Source: Collinsella sp. TF08-11AT (GTDB lineage Bacteria > Actinomycetota > Coriobacteriia > Coriobacteriales > Coriobacteriaceae). Taken from it: DNA of 64,000 nucleotides. Both the position numbers and the translations under genes were made by a program. The stretch spans positions 385-64,384 of the forward strand of contig NZ_QSRL01000012.1 of assembly GCF_003437035.1 (NCBI RefSeq). Reading direction: 5' to 3'. Position 1 is the first letter of the stretch. The number at the start of each line of letters is the position of its first letter. The notes below the pieces were generated by a model. The model searched no databases. It was not told the DNA's origin and worked only from the letters and a program-made list of their open reading frames with translations. Below, piece after piece: positions 25,264 through 33,545 of the stretch.

Positions 25264-26424
25264 CTACTTGGAAAGCTCGTCGGCGAGGGCCTCGATCTGA
25301 GCGCGCGAGGCGTCGTTGAGCGAGCCCAGCACGGTCACCTTGTTCTGCGCCAGGGTGATGTCCTTCATGCCCTCGAGCTCCTTGGTCATAACCTTGGCAG
25401 CGGTGGGCGCCCAGGAGCCGGCCTCAACGAGCGCCACCGTACGGTTCTGATAGGCGTGCTCGGCAAGCGTGTGGATGAAGGTGCTCATAAACGGGAAGAT
25501 CTCGCCCTGATAGGTGATGGAGGCGAGTACCAGGCGGTCGTAGCGGAACGCATCCTCAACGGCCTCGGCCATATCGTCGCGAGCCAGGTCAAAGACGGAG
25601 ACCTTCTGGCCGCGAGCCTCGAGCGCTGCGGCGAGCTCCTCGACGGCGGCCTTCAGATGGCCGTAGACGCTCGCATAGGCAATGGTGATGCCCTCGTCCT
25701 CGGGCTGATAGCTCGACCAGGTGTTGTAGGTGTCGAGGTAGTAGCCCAGGTTCTCGGTCAGCACGGGGCCGTGGAGCGGGCAGATAATCTGGATGTCCAG
25801 GTCGGCGGCCTTCTTGAGCACGGCCTGCACGAACTTGCCGAACTTGCCGACGATGCCAAAGTAGTAACGGCGCGCCTCGCAGGCCCAACCCTCGGGATCC
25901 TCGATGTCGTTGGCGCCAAACTTGCCAAAGCCGTCGGCACTAAAGAGCACCTTGTCGGTGGCCTCGTAAGAGAACAGCACCTCGGGCCAGTGCACGTTGG
26001 GAGCGCCGACAAACGTTAGGCTATGACTGCCCAAATCGAGCACGTCGCCCTCTTTGACGACCATCTTACGCTCGGGGAAGTCGGTGCCAAAGTAGTTGAC
26101 CATCATGCGGAAAGCGCCCATGCTGGCCACAATCTGCGCTTGGGGATAGCGCTCCATAAAGGCGGCGATGCCGGCGGAGTGATCGGGCTCCATATGGTGA
26201 ATGACCAGGTAGTCGGGCGTGCGGCCGTTGAGCACGGATTCGAGGTTACCAAGCCACTCATCGACAAAGCCGCCATCGACCGAATCGGCGACGGCAATCT
26301 TCTCGCCCAAGATAACGTAGCTGTTGTATGCCATACCGTTCTCGGACACATCGTACTGGCCCTCGAACAGGTCAATGTCGTGATCGTCGACGCCAACGTA
26401 GCGGATATCCTTGGTGATCTCCAT
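25264..26424 (-). CDS. fprA: Flavodiiron protein (FprA family, oxygen/NO reductase)
   Basis: A 386-aa protein with an N-terminal metallo-beta-lactamase diiron domain (HHMEPDHSAG with iron ligands near residue 80, then H and D ligands at SHSLTFVGAPNVHWP and LFSADGFGKF) and a C-terminal flavodoxin domain (IAYASVYGHLKAAVEELA near residue 255). Anaerobes use such proteins to reduce oxygen to water or nitric oxide to nitrous oxide, fed by rubredoxin or a reductase; no rubredoxin is fused here. The ATG at 26424 follows AGGAGG. It is unrelated in function to the sugar genes around it. Confidence 0.93.
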   Translation of the reverse strand: MEITKDIRYVGVDDHDIDLFEGQYDVSENGMAYNSYVILGEKIAVADSVDGGFVDEWLGNLESVLNGRTPDYLVIHHMEPDHSAGIAAFMERYPQAQIVASMGAFRMMVNYFGTDFPERKMVVKEGDVLDLGSHSLTFVGAPNVHWPEVLFSYEATDKVLFSADGFGKFGANDIEDPEGWACEARRYYFGIVGKFGKFVQAVLKKAADLDIQIICPLHGPVLTENLGYYLDTYNTWSSYQPEDEGITIAYASVYGHLKAAVEELAAALEARGQKVSVFDLARDDMAEAVEDAFRYDRLVLASITYQGEIFPFMSTFIHTLAEHAYQNRTVALVEAGSWAPTAAKVMTKELEGMKDITLAQNKVTVLGSLNDASRAQIEALADELSK

Positions 26425-26553
26425 CAGGCAAAGCCTCCTAGATAGACAAAAGAGCCCGTCTATCATAGCACTCGGCTACATCCCAACAGCTATCTACCGA
26501 CATCCTTACCGATTGTTATTGAAATGCGATAAAACGCCGTTTATCAGCACAAA

Positions 26554-27585
26554 CTATGCGCGCGGTATCGCCGTGCTATGTCGAATGATGAGTTGTCCGG
26601 GAATACGAATGGCAACAGTTTTGGCCGCCGTACCCGCCTCGGGGACCGCATGCTCGAATACCTCGCGTCCGCGCTGATGTAGATCGAATCGCACGGTCGT
26701 GAGCTCGTTGTGTGCGACAAAATCATCGAGCGAATCGTCGACGCCCACCACGCTCACGTCCCCGGGCACGCGCAGGCCGCTATCGCGCAGCGCCGCAATA
26801 GCGCCGTTTGCCATCTGGTCGTTTGCCGCGTAAATCGCCGTCATGGTGCGGTCGTGCTCAGCCAAGTACCGAGCGGCCTCGTAACCGCTGTTAGCAGACC
26901 AGTCGCCCTCGAGCGGCTCTGCCGGCTCGATGTGTTTACGCTCGAGCGCATCCTGCCAACCGGCGCGACGAAATTGCTCGTCGACCGAGAACGACGGGCC
27001 GCCAATATAGCGAATCTGCTCGTGCCCCAGCTCAAACAGATGGTCCATAAGCAACAGCGAGCAGCCGTAATGGTCGGAATCGACTGTGGTCACGCGCGGA
27101 TGCGCGTACATGGTAACGATAACTGTGCCAATGCCCGGCAGTGGATCAAACGTCTCAAAATCGGGCGCCATGCGACTCATGCCGATGATGATGCCGTCCA
27201 CCGGCAATGCAGCCATACGACGCGTTGCCTCGGCAAGCGAGAACTCCTCGGTCTTGGACATCTCGACCAGCGTGATGGCGCAATTACGCTCGCGAGCAGC
27301 GCTGGCGATGCCGTCGATCATTGAAAGGTTGCCAAACTTGGTGACATCGTTGATGCACAGGCCGACCGAATGGTAACGGCCATCGCGCAGTGAGCGACCG
27401 GCATAACTCGGACGAAAGCCGAGCTCTTGCATAGCGGCCTGCACGCGCTGGCGCGTCTGCTCGTTAACGTTGGGCAAGCCGTTGGCGACGCGCGAAACCG
27501 TCTGCTGCGAAACGCCAGCAGCGCGGGCGACGTCGGCCATGGAGACCGGACGCGTACCTGTATCGTTGGACGGGCGCCTTGCCAC
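26554..27585 (-). CDS. LacI-family regulator of the galKT genes
   Basis: A 343-aa repressor: DNA-binding domain at 15-65 (SMADVARAAGVSQQTVSRVA, then the hinge helix AGRSLRDGR) and a periplasmic-binding-protein-like sugar domain. It is divergent from galK, and three copies of GTTAACGTACTC (one inverted) lie in the gap between them, so galactose control of galKT is likely. The start is a GTG at 27585 after GAAGGTG. The DNA-recognition helix (QQTVSRV) is close to that of the LacI protein at 37712 (EQTVSRT), and the two sets of sites share a half-site. Confidence 0.87.
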   Translation of the reverse strand: MARRPSNDTGTRPVSMADVARAAGVSQQTVSRVANGLPNVNEQTRQRVQAAMQELGFRPSYAGRSLRDGRYHSVGLCINDVTKFGNLSMIDGIASAARERNCAITLVEMSKTEEFSLAEATRRMAALPVDGIIIGMSRMAPDFETFDPLPGIGTVIVTMYAHPRVTTVDSDHYGCSLLLMDHLFELGHEQIRYIGGPSFSVDEQFRRAGWQDALERKHIEPAEPLEGDWSANSGYEAARYLAEHDRTMTAIYAANDQMANGAIAALRDSGLRVPGDVSVVGVDDSLDDFVAHNELTTVRFDLHQRGREVFEHAVPEAGTAAKTVAIRIPGQLIIRHSTAIPRA

Positions 27586-27678
27586 AGGATCACCTTCACC
27601 CTTGCGAGATCTGAATAGCGTGCATGCCGGCCCGGGCAGAAATGCACCCCGCGCCGAGGCCCGCTATCGTCGGACGCA

Positions 27679-27691
27679 TGTTAACGTACTC
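27679..27691. promoter_or_regulatory. LacI-type operator 1 (galK region)
   Basis: TGTTAACGTACTC, with the central CG typical of LacI-family sites. It is the first of three copies between the regulator and galK and lies 94 bp from the regulator start. Confidence 0.7.
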
Positions 27692-27802
27692 TACTTTTTC
27701 TATCTGCATCTCTTCTGCTCTATAAGTCCATACAGCTGCACCGTTCGCGGCTGAAAATCTACCGATTACCAGATTCTCAAAAATAGATACACGTTGTGTT
27801 AT

Positions 27803-27815
27803 GAGTACGTTAACA
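27803..27815. promoter_or_regulatory. LacI-type operator 2 (inverted)
   Basis: GAGTACGTTAACA is the exact reverse complement of the sites at 27679 and 27866. It lies 123 bp from the first and 64 bp from the third, which would allow DNA looping. Confidence 0.7.
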
Positions 27816-27865
27816 TTGCCTTTAACGTGCAGCGCCATGAACGCTTCGTTTGTGGTGCTCAAAAT

Positions 27866-27878
27866 TGTTAACGTACTC
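27866..27878. promoter_or_regulatory. LacI-type operator 3
   Basis: TGTTAACGTACTC, 46 bp upstream of the galK start codon, where binding would block transcription. Confidence 0.7.
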
Positions 27879-27923
27879 AAAACGACACGGGCCCATCTGT
27901 CCGGTGCCAAGGAAAGGACTCCC

Positions 27924-29129
27924 ATGACCACCCCCGACGAAAAGACACTCGCCACACTCACCAAGCTGTTCGAGGAGGAGTTTGGCCCCATCGGCGATCG
28001 CCAGGTGCTCTATGTGCACGCGCCCGGCCGCTCCGAGATCAGCGGCAACCACACCGACCACGAGGGCGGCCACGTTATCGCCGGCTCGCTCGATGTCGCC
28101 GTTGACGGCATTGCCGTGGCGACCGAGACCAACAAGATTCGCGTCGCCGACGAGGGCTATCCTACGTTTGAGATCACGCTTGACACGCTGGATATTCAAG
28201 AGTCCGAGAAGGGCACGTCCGCAAGCCTCGTGCGTGGTATGGCCCACGAGGTCGCAGCGCTTGGTGTTGAGCCCCAGGGCTTCGACTTCGCCTTCACCTG
28301 CTCCGTTCCCTCGGGCGGCGGCCTTTCCAGCTCCGCTGCCGTTGAGGCCGCATACGGCCGCGCCATGGAGACACTCTGGGGCGCGCCCGCCATTGAGCCC
28401 GTCGCGCTTGCGCAGATGAGCCAGCGCACCGAGAACAACTACTACGGCAAGCCCTGCGGTCTGATGGACCAGGCCGCTGTGTGCCTGGGCGGCCTCGCCT
28501 ACATGGACTTTGAGGATCAGGCTCAGCCTAAGACCCAGAAGCTCGAGCTCAACTTTGAGGATCACGGCTATGCGCTCGTGCTCGTTAAGGTTGGCGCCGA
28601 CCATGTGGCGGCTACCGACGACTACGCCGCCGTTCCGCGCGAGATGCAGGACGTCGCCGCCGAGTTTGGCAAGGCACGCCTGTGCGAGGTCAACGTTGCC
28701 GACTTTGACGCCAAGCTCCCCGAGCTGCGCGCCAAGCTGGGCGACCGCGCTTGCCTGCGCGCCGTTCACTACTGGTACGAGAACGGCCTGGTCGACAAGC
28801 GCTGGGCAGCCCTGAACGCTGGCGACATTGACCAGTTCCTGGTCCTGACGCGCGAGTCCGGCGCCAGCTCTGCCATGTACCTGCAGAATGTTGTTGCCAA
28901 GCTGGGTTCCGAGCAGCCTTCCATGTATGCCCTGGCGCTGGCCGAGCACGTGCTCGACGGCCGCGGCGCCGTTCGCATTCACGGTGGCGGCTTTGGTGGC
29001 ACCATCCAGGCCTTCGTGCCGCTCGATCTGGTCGACACCTTCATTGCCAAGATGAACGGCTGGCTGGGCGAGGGCTCTGCCCGTCACTACGCCATCTCTG
29101 ACAAGGGGGCTTACGCGGCATGGCTGTAA
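27924..29129 (+). CDS. galK: Galactokinase
   Basis: A 401-aa GHMP kinase that phosphorylates galactose at C1 in the Leloir pathway. The galactokinase signature GRSEISGNHTDHEGG is at about 35-49, the ATP loop SVPSGGGLSSSAAVEAAYG near residue 132 and the third GHMP motif IHGGGFGGTIQAF near residue 353. The ATG at 27924 follows AAGGAAAGGA; the in-frame extension from 27801 covers operator sequence and is not likely. It overlaps galT by ten bases, so the two are translated together, and is controlled by the divergent LacI gene. Confidence 0.96.
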   Translation: MTTPDEKTLATLTKLFEEEFGPIGDRQVLYVHAPGRSEISGNHTDHEGGHVIAGSLDVAVDGIAVATETNKIRVADEGYPTFEITLDTLDIQESEKGTSASLVRGMAHEVAALGVEPQGFDFAFTCSVPSGGGLSSSAAVEAAYGRAMETLWGAPAIEPVALAQMSQRTENNYYGKPCGLMDQAAVCLGGLAYMDFEDQAQPKTQKLELNFEDHGYALVLVKVGADHVAATDDYAAVPREMQDVAAEFGKARLCEVNVADFDAKLPELRAKLGDRACLRAVHYWYENGLVDKRWAALNAGDIDQFLVLTRESGASSAMYLQNVVAKLGSEQPSMYALALAEHVLDGRGAVRIHGGGFGGTIQAFVPLDLVDTFIAKMNGWLGEGSARHYAISDKGAYAAWL

Positions 29130-30748
29130 TGACTGACGTGCGCGAAGCCGCGCAGAACCTGATCGAGTACGCCATTCATCGATCGATGATCGGCCAGGAC
29201 GATCGCATCTGGGCATACAACACCATTCTGGAGTGCATCGGCGCCACGGGCCCCGCACTCGACATGGCTTGGGCACTCAAGACCGAGAAGATTTCGCTCT
29301 TGCACCCCGATACACTCCCCGACTTTGACCTGGAGGGCACGCTTGCCGCGCTTTCCGAGGCCGCCGTTACCAACGGTGCCGCCGAGAACACGGCGTCAGG
29401 CCGCGACCGCATCGCCATGCGCATCATGGGTGCGCTCATGCCGAGGCCTTCGGTTGTAAACGAGGAGTTCAACGGACGTATGGGCGTCAACGAGCCCCGC
29501 GCCGCAACCGACTGGTTCTACGGCCTGTGCTGCGACGCCGGCTACGTGCGCCGTGCCGCCATCGCGCGCAACATCAAATGGAGCACCCCCACCAACTGGG
29601 GCGATCTTGAGATCACCATCAACCTCTCCAAGCCTGAGAAGGACCCACGCGATATCGCCGCGGCTGGTGCCGCAAAGAACACGGGCGAGAAGTATCCCGC
29701 CTGCCAGCTCTGCATCGAAAACGAGGGCTATCCCGGACGCTCCGCCGCAGCCGACGGCGGCGCTCACCCCGCTCGCCAAAATCTGCGCGTTATCCCCATC
29801 CAGCTCGACGACGAGCGCTGGGGCTTCCAGTACAGCCCGTACGCGTACTTTAACGAGCACTGCATTGCCATGAGCTCCGAGCATCGCCCGATGCACGTTG
29901 ACCGCAAGGGCCTGACGTGCCTGCTCGATTTTGTGGACCTGTTCCCGCACTACTTTATCGGCTCCAACGCCGACCTGCCCATCGTAGGCGGCTCAATCTT
30001 GTCGCACGACCACTTCCAGGGTGGCGCGCACGAGTTCCCCATGATGCATGCCGCCGAGGTCTCGCAGTTTAGCGTGCCCGGATTTGACCAGGTCAGCGGC
30101 ACCGTGCTGCAGTGGCCGCTCTCGGTGCTGCGCCTGCGCTCGCACGACCGCGCCCAGCTGCTCGACGCTGCCGAGAAGATTATCCTCGCCTGGCGCGAGT
30201 GGACCGATGAGTCGGTGGGCGTCATCGCACGCACAGCCGATGGCGTGGCGCACAACACCGTGACGCCCGTCATCCGCCGCGTCGACTCCCGCGGCAATGC
30301 TGGCGGCGAGATCTACGAGGCCTACCTGGCGCTTCGTTGCAACATCACGACCGACGAGCATCCGCTGGGCGTGTTCCATCCGCATGCCGAGTACCACCAT
30401 ATTAAAAAGGAGAACATCGGCCTGATCGAGGTCATGGGCCTGGCCATTCTGCCGCCGCGCTTGGTTCCCGAGCTCGGCGCTGTCCGCGAGCACCTGCTGG
30501 CGGCCAAGGCCGATGCCAGCTATGATCTTGCCGGCGCTCTCGAGAGCGACGACCTTTGCCGCAGTCACGCCGCATGGGCGGAGGACGTCTACGCCCGCCG
30601 TGCTGACGAGCTTACGGCGGATAACGCCATCGACATCCTGCATGAGGAGGTCGGCGTGGTGTTTAGCCACGTGCTCGACAACGTCGGCGTCTTTAAGTGG
30701 GACGAGGACGGACGCGCCGCCCAGCAGCGCTTTATCGACTCGCTGTAA
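29120..30748 (+). CDS. galT: UDP-glucose-hexose-1-phosphate uridylyltransferase, class II
   Basis: A 542-aa protein of the Firmicutes-type GalT2 family, which exchanges galactose-1-phosphate for glucose-1-phosphate on UDP. The active-site region SHDHFQGGAHEFPM lies near residue 296 and the family-typical LRVIPIQLDD and HPHAEYHHIKKENIGLIEVM are present. AGGGGGC ten bases upstream favours the ATG at 29120; the ATG at 29129, overlapping the galK stop as TAATG, is the alternative. No galE is in the window. A strong terminator follows. Confidence 0.94.
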   Translation: MAVMTDVREAAQNLIEYAIHRSMIGQDDRIWAYNTILECIGATGPALDMAWALKTEKISLLHPDTLPDFDLEGTLAALSEAAVTNGAAENTASGRDRIAMRIMGALMPRPSVVNEEFNGRMGVNEPRAATDWFYGLCCDAGYVRRAAIARNIKWSTPTNWGDLEITINLSKPEKDPRDIAAAGAAKNTGEKYPACQLCIENEGYPGRSAAADGGAHPARQNLRVIPIQLDDERWGFQYSPYAYFNEHCIAMSSEHRPMHVDRKGLTCLLDFVDLFPHYFIGSNADLPIVGGSILSHDHFQGGAHEFPMMHAAEVSQFSVPGFDQVSGTVLQWPLSVLRLRSHDRAQLLDAAEKIILAWREWTDESVGVIARTADGVAHNTVTPVIRRVDSRGNAGGEIYEAYLALRCNITTDEHPLGVFHPHAEYHHIKKENIGLIEVMGLAILPPRLVPELGAVREHLLAAKADASYDLAGALESDDLCRSHAAWAEDVYARRADELTADNAIDILHEEVGVVFSHVLDNVGVFKWDEDGRAAQQRFIDSL

Positions 30749-30796
30749 TGATCCCTTGGAGACGGAGGAAAACGGATCATTTCGTCTTCAAGACAA

Positions 30797-30835
30797 CGGC
30801 GCCCGCCGGCAACATCGCCGGCGGGCGCCGGTTTT
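30797..30835 (+). terminator. galKT terminator
   Basis: CGGCGCCCGCCGGC (30797-30810) pairs perfectly with 30817-30830 around AACATC and is followed by GTTTTG. Confidence 0.85.
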
Positions 30836-30845
30836 GAGTGTAGCC

Positions 30846-30891
30846 ATTGGGGACGTTCTTAAACGACCAGTCATTAAAGAACGTCCCCAAT
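30846..30891. repeat. Palindromic intergenic repeat GGACGTTCTT, copy 2
   Basis: ATTGGGGACGTTCTT (30846-30860) and AAGAACGTCCCCAAT (30877-30891) are perfect 15-bp inverted repeats with a 16-base loop, AAACGACCAGTCATTA. It is the best-preserved member of the family also seen at 44-82 and 46370-46400, and lies 54 bp from the insertion sequence. Confidence 0.8.
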
Positions 30892-31068
30892 GACTACCCC
30901 AAGTGACAACCACGGCGACGCCGATGTTTGGCAACGACAGACACTATGACCCAATCCAGGGGCACGGAAACGACAGGAGCCCCCGCTCGTGACCGCGGGT
31001 CGGGGCTGCGACAATGTTGTTGAAGTGCCAGAGGCGCAGCCGCGCCGCAACGAGGTTGGGAGGCTCCC

Positions 31069-32127
31069 GTGCCTAGATATTCTACCGCCTTCGGAATGGA
31101 CGTACACCTCAGGTCCACCACCGTCTGCGCGCTCGACGCGGAGACGGGCGAGGCCGTGACGAGGAGGTTCCGCGGCAACCCCTGGGGCGAGGTCGCGGAG
31201 TGGATGTCGGGCTTCCCCGGCCCGTCGCTCGCCGCCTACGAGAGCGGCTACCTCGGCTTCGCCCCGCAAAGGGAGCTCTCCGGGCTCGGCGTCGACTGCG
31301 TCGTCGCGGCCAGGATGGCCAAGGCGATACTGTCGCACGACGTCACCCCGGTATGGGTGCCGTCCCCCGAGATCGAGGGGCTCAGGGACCTCGCCGCCGC
31401 CCACGACGCGGCGACCGCGAGGCTCGCGGCGGCGAAGCAGCGGCTCCTGGCGTTCCTAGCCCGCCGCGGCTATGTCTACGGCGGCACGACGCCGGCCGGC
31501 AACCCCCGGAAGTACTGGACGTACGGCTTCCTCAGGTGGCTCGACGGCATACACCCCGCCGACGACGGAGGCATCCGGGCGCTTGCGGCGCTGAGGAACG
31601 AGGTCGAGGCGGCCGACGAGACGAGGGAGGCCCTCCTCGCCGAATACAGGGCCGCCGTCGCGGCGGGCCCCCTCTCGGCCGAGGCCGAGGCGCTCCAGTC
31701 GATCAAGGGGTGCGGGTTCGCGCTCGCCGCCGCCTTCGCGTCCGAGGTCGGCGACTTCTCGAGGTTCCGCTCCGGCAGGCAGGTGACGGCCTACTTCGGC
31801 CTCGCCCCGAAGCAGAGGTCGAGCGCGGACTCCGTGCGCCTCGGCGGAATCAGCGGGGCCGGCAACGCGCTCGTCAGGAAGCTGGCTGTCGAGGGGTCCT
31901 GGTGCTATGCCCAGGCCGGCCACCAGCCGAAGCTGATGCCCAAGGGCTCCGGCGTGCCCCTCGAGATAAGGATGCACGGGAGGAAGGGGTCCGAGAGGCT
32001 CCTGCGCCGCCGCGAGGAGATGATCGCCCGCGGGATGCCGCAGGCGAAGGCGAACGCGGCCACCGCGGCCGAGCTCGTGAGGTGGCTGTGGGCCCTCGGC
32101 ACGATGTGCCGGGAGGGCGCGGAATAG
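31069..32127 (+). CDS. IS110-family transposase (DEDD recombinase)
   Basis: A 352-aa transposase. The N-terminal RuvC-like DEDD domain has FGMDVH (Asp at residue 10) and YESGYLG (Glu near residue 60). The C-terminal Transposase_20 domain has SIKGCGFALAAAFASEVGDF, AYFGLAPKQRSS and GGISGAGNALVRK with the conserved serine. The length is typical and the frame has no interruption, so it may be active. It is more GC-rich than the neighbouring sugar genes, consistent with transfer. ATGs are scarce at the start; GTG at 31069 follows GGGAGG. Confidence 0.93.
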   Translation: MPRYSTAFGMDVHLRSTTVCALDAETGEAVTRRFRGNPWGEVAEWMSGFPGPSLAAYESGYLGFAPQRELSGLGVDCVVAARMAKAILSHDVTPVWVPSPEIEGLRDLAAAHDAATARLAAAKQRLLAFLARRGYVYGGTTPAGNPRKYWTYGFLRWLDGIHPADDGGIRALAALRNEVEAADETREALLAEYRAAVAAGPLSAEAEALQSIKGCGFALAAAFASEVGDFSRFRSGRQVTAYFGLAPKQRSSADSVRLGGISGAGNALVRKLAVEGSWCYAQAGHQPKLMPKGSGVPLEIRMHGRKGSERLLRRREEMIARGMPQAKANAATAAELVRWLWALGTMCREGAE

Positions 32128-32391
32128 ACATAAGCCCCCGTCCCGGCGAGCCGGGCAGCCTTCGGGGACACCCCCGTTCTCGCTGTGCGCGCGGCGGCCG
32201 CCGCATGCGCGAAGACAGACTAGGGGAACCCCGCCGAAGGAGAGGATTGCGGGCCGCCGGAGCGGTATCCGCGGATATGAGACTGAGCCGAAGGCGTCGA
32301 TGACATGCCGGGGGCGGACCGGGACGGGTTTAACGGCAGGCCCCGCCGACCGATTGCAAGCGGTCGGCGGGGCCATTGTGGCCCTTGACAG
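32128..32391 (+). ncRNA. Candidate bridge RNA region at the right end of the IS element
   Basis: This non-coding segment lies between the transposase stop and the right inverted repeat, where IS1111-type elements encode the bridge RNA that pairs with target and donor DNA. It contains a 14-bp perfect hairpin (32339-32352 with 32361-32374, loop ATTGCAAG) and several smaller GC stems. The RNA ends and guide loops cannot be fixed from one copy, so the assignment rests on position and structure. Confidence 0.45.
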
Positions 32392-32412
32392 TGGATTGGG
32401 TCATATGAGCGA

Positions 32413-32553
32413 GCGGGCCGCATTTGAGACAAGGTGACGCGAAACGAAAGGGCGCTGACCTTCTGGTCGCGCCCTTGAAGTTGAACGTCAGATTGTCCAA
32501 ATGCGGCCCGCGCAGCGTCGAGCCGTTACGCGGGTTGGTAAACCCGCGTAACC
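32413..32553. repeat. Structured repeat family S2, copy B, abutting the lacC stop
   Basis: The outer stem GCGGGCCGCATTTG (32413-32426) pairs perfectly with 32498-32511. Next come GACAA 32428-32432 with TTGTC 32493-32497 and TGACG 32435-32439 with CGTCA 32486-32490, separated by a 2x2 internal loop. The apical stem AAGGGCGC and GACC pairs around TTCT with GGTC and GCGCCCTT (32448-32476). The terminal hairpin GTTACGCGGGTT/AACCCGCGTAAC (32525-32552) is identical to copy A. It directly follows the lacC stop codon on the minus strand. Confidence 0.72.
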
Positions 32554-33489
32554 TTAAAGCTCAGTTACCTCAACGTTGTTGAAGATTTCATCCCAGCGGT
32601 CCATGACCAGGTGGCCGGTCTTGGGATCCATGGCGTTGAGCTTGCCGCAGGTATTGGCGGTCTTGAGCACCGTGACATCGTCGGCACCAGCAGCAATGGC
32701 ATGCGCAAAGCCGGCGATGGTCGAGTCGCCGGAACCCGTCGCGTTCACAGCCGCAATCGCGGGCGTCTTGGCGCGGAACGCGCGGCCCTCATGGAAGCCC
32801 ACCGAACCGGCAGCCCCCATCGAAACGACAACCCAGGGAATACCGGCAAAGCGGCCATCGGAGGCAAGCGCCTCGCGCAGGGCATCGACATCGTCGGTCG
32901 TAAAGGACGTACCCAGCAGGCCGTTAATCTCGGTCAGGTTGGGCTTTACGAGCTCGGGCTTAGCGTCGGACTCCAGCGCGGCCTCCAGCGATGCACCCGA
33001 AGTGTCGAGCAGCACCTTGGCGCCCGCCTCCTCGGCAATCTTGACGAGCTCGGCATAGTAGCCGGCATCGACGCCACGCGGCAGCGAACCCGAAAGCGTC
33101 ACAACATCCGCCTTCGCTGCAAGCTCGGCGAACTTTGCCGTAAAGGCCTCGAGCTCGGCGGGTGCAATCTGCGGGCCGCTCTCCAGCAGCTCAGTCTGAT
33201 TGCCCTCGTGCAGGATATTCAGGCAAATGCGCGTCTCGCCGGCGATGGGCACAAAGTCGTTCTTGACGCCGTCGGCATCCATAAGCTCGGCCATATAGGC
33301 ACCCATGTGGCCGCCGAGCAGGCCGGTCGCGAGCACATCGTCGCCCAACTGCAGCAGCACACGGCTCACGTTGAGGCCCTTGCCGCCAGCGGTCTTTTCA
33401 GGCGTCACGCGGTTCACGTCGTCGATGATCAGCTTGTCGAGCTGATAGCGCGTATCGATCGACGGGTTCATGGTAACGGTCAGAATCAT
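32554..33489 (-). CDS. lacC: Tagatose-6-phosphate kinase, PfkB family (copy 1)
   Basis: A 311-aa PfkB-family kinase that phosphorylates tagatose-6-phosphate to the 1,6-bisphosphate; related members act on fructose-1-phosphate. The signatures AGGKGLNVSRVL near residue 37 and NATGSGDSTIAGFAHA near residue 248 (catalytic Asp) are present. Membership of the lacAB-lacX operon supports the tagatose role. The ATG at 33489 follows AGGAG. A highly similar copy is at 49106-50041, also downstream of a lacX copy. It is last in its operon, with the S2 repeat touching its stop codon. Confidence 0.88.
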   Translation of the reverse strand: MILTVTMNPSIDTRYQLDKLIIDDVNRVTPEKTAGGKGLNVSRVLLQLGDDVLATGLLGGHMGAYMAELMDADGVKNDFVPIAGETRICLNILHEGNQTELLESGPQIAPAELEAFTAKFAELAAKADVVTLSGSLPRGVDAGYYAELVKIAEEAGAKVLLDTSGASLEAALESDAKPELVKPNLTEINGLLGTSFTTDDVDALREALASDGRFAGIPWVVVSMGAAGSVGFHEGRAFRAKTPAIAAVNATGSGDSTIAGFAHAIAAGADDVTVLKTANTCGKLNAMDPKTGHLVMDRWDEIFNNVEVTEL

Positions 33490-33545
33490 ATTGAACTCCT
33501 GTTTCCGGGGCACGACGTGTGCGACCCCAAACATACGATAGCTCT

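Larger units (their letters stand above)
30945..32405 (+). mobile_element. Complete IS110-family element (IS1111-like), about 1.46 kb
   Basis: TATGACCCAATCCA (30945-30958) and TGGATTGGGTCATA (32392-32405) are perfect 14-bp inverted repeats flanking one intact transposase gene. Inverted ends are characteristic of the IS1111 branch; the IS110 branch lacks them. The non-coding part after the transposase (264 bp) is longer than the part before it (110 bp), as in IS1111 elements, which carry their bridge RNA there. It lies between galT and the lac genes and immediately next to structured repeat S2 copy B. Confidence 0.85.

Noticed and set aside
27822..29276. 484-codon open frame opposite galK
   Set aside because: It is antisense to a clear galactokinase and has no recognisable motif; long shadow frames are common at this GC content.
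31200..32303. 367-codon arginine-rich frame overlapping the transposase
   Set aside because: It is the +2 frame of a GC-rich gene; the Arg/Gly/Pro-dominated translation is typical of shadow frames.
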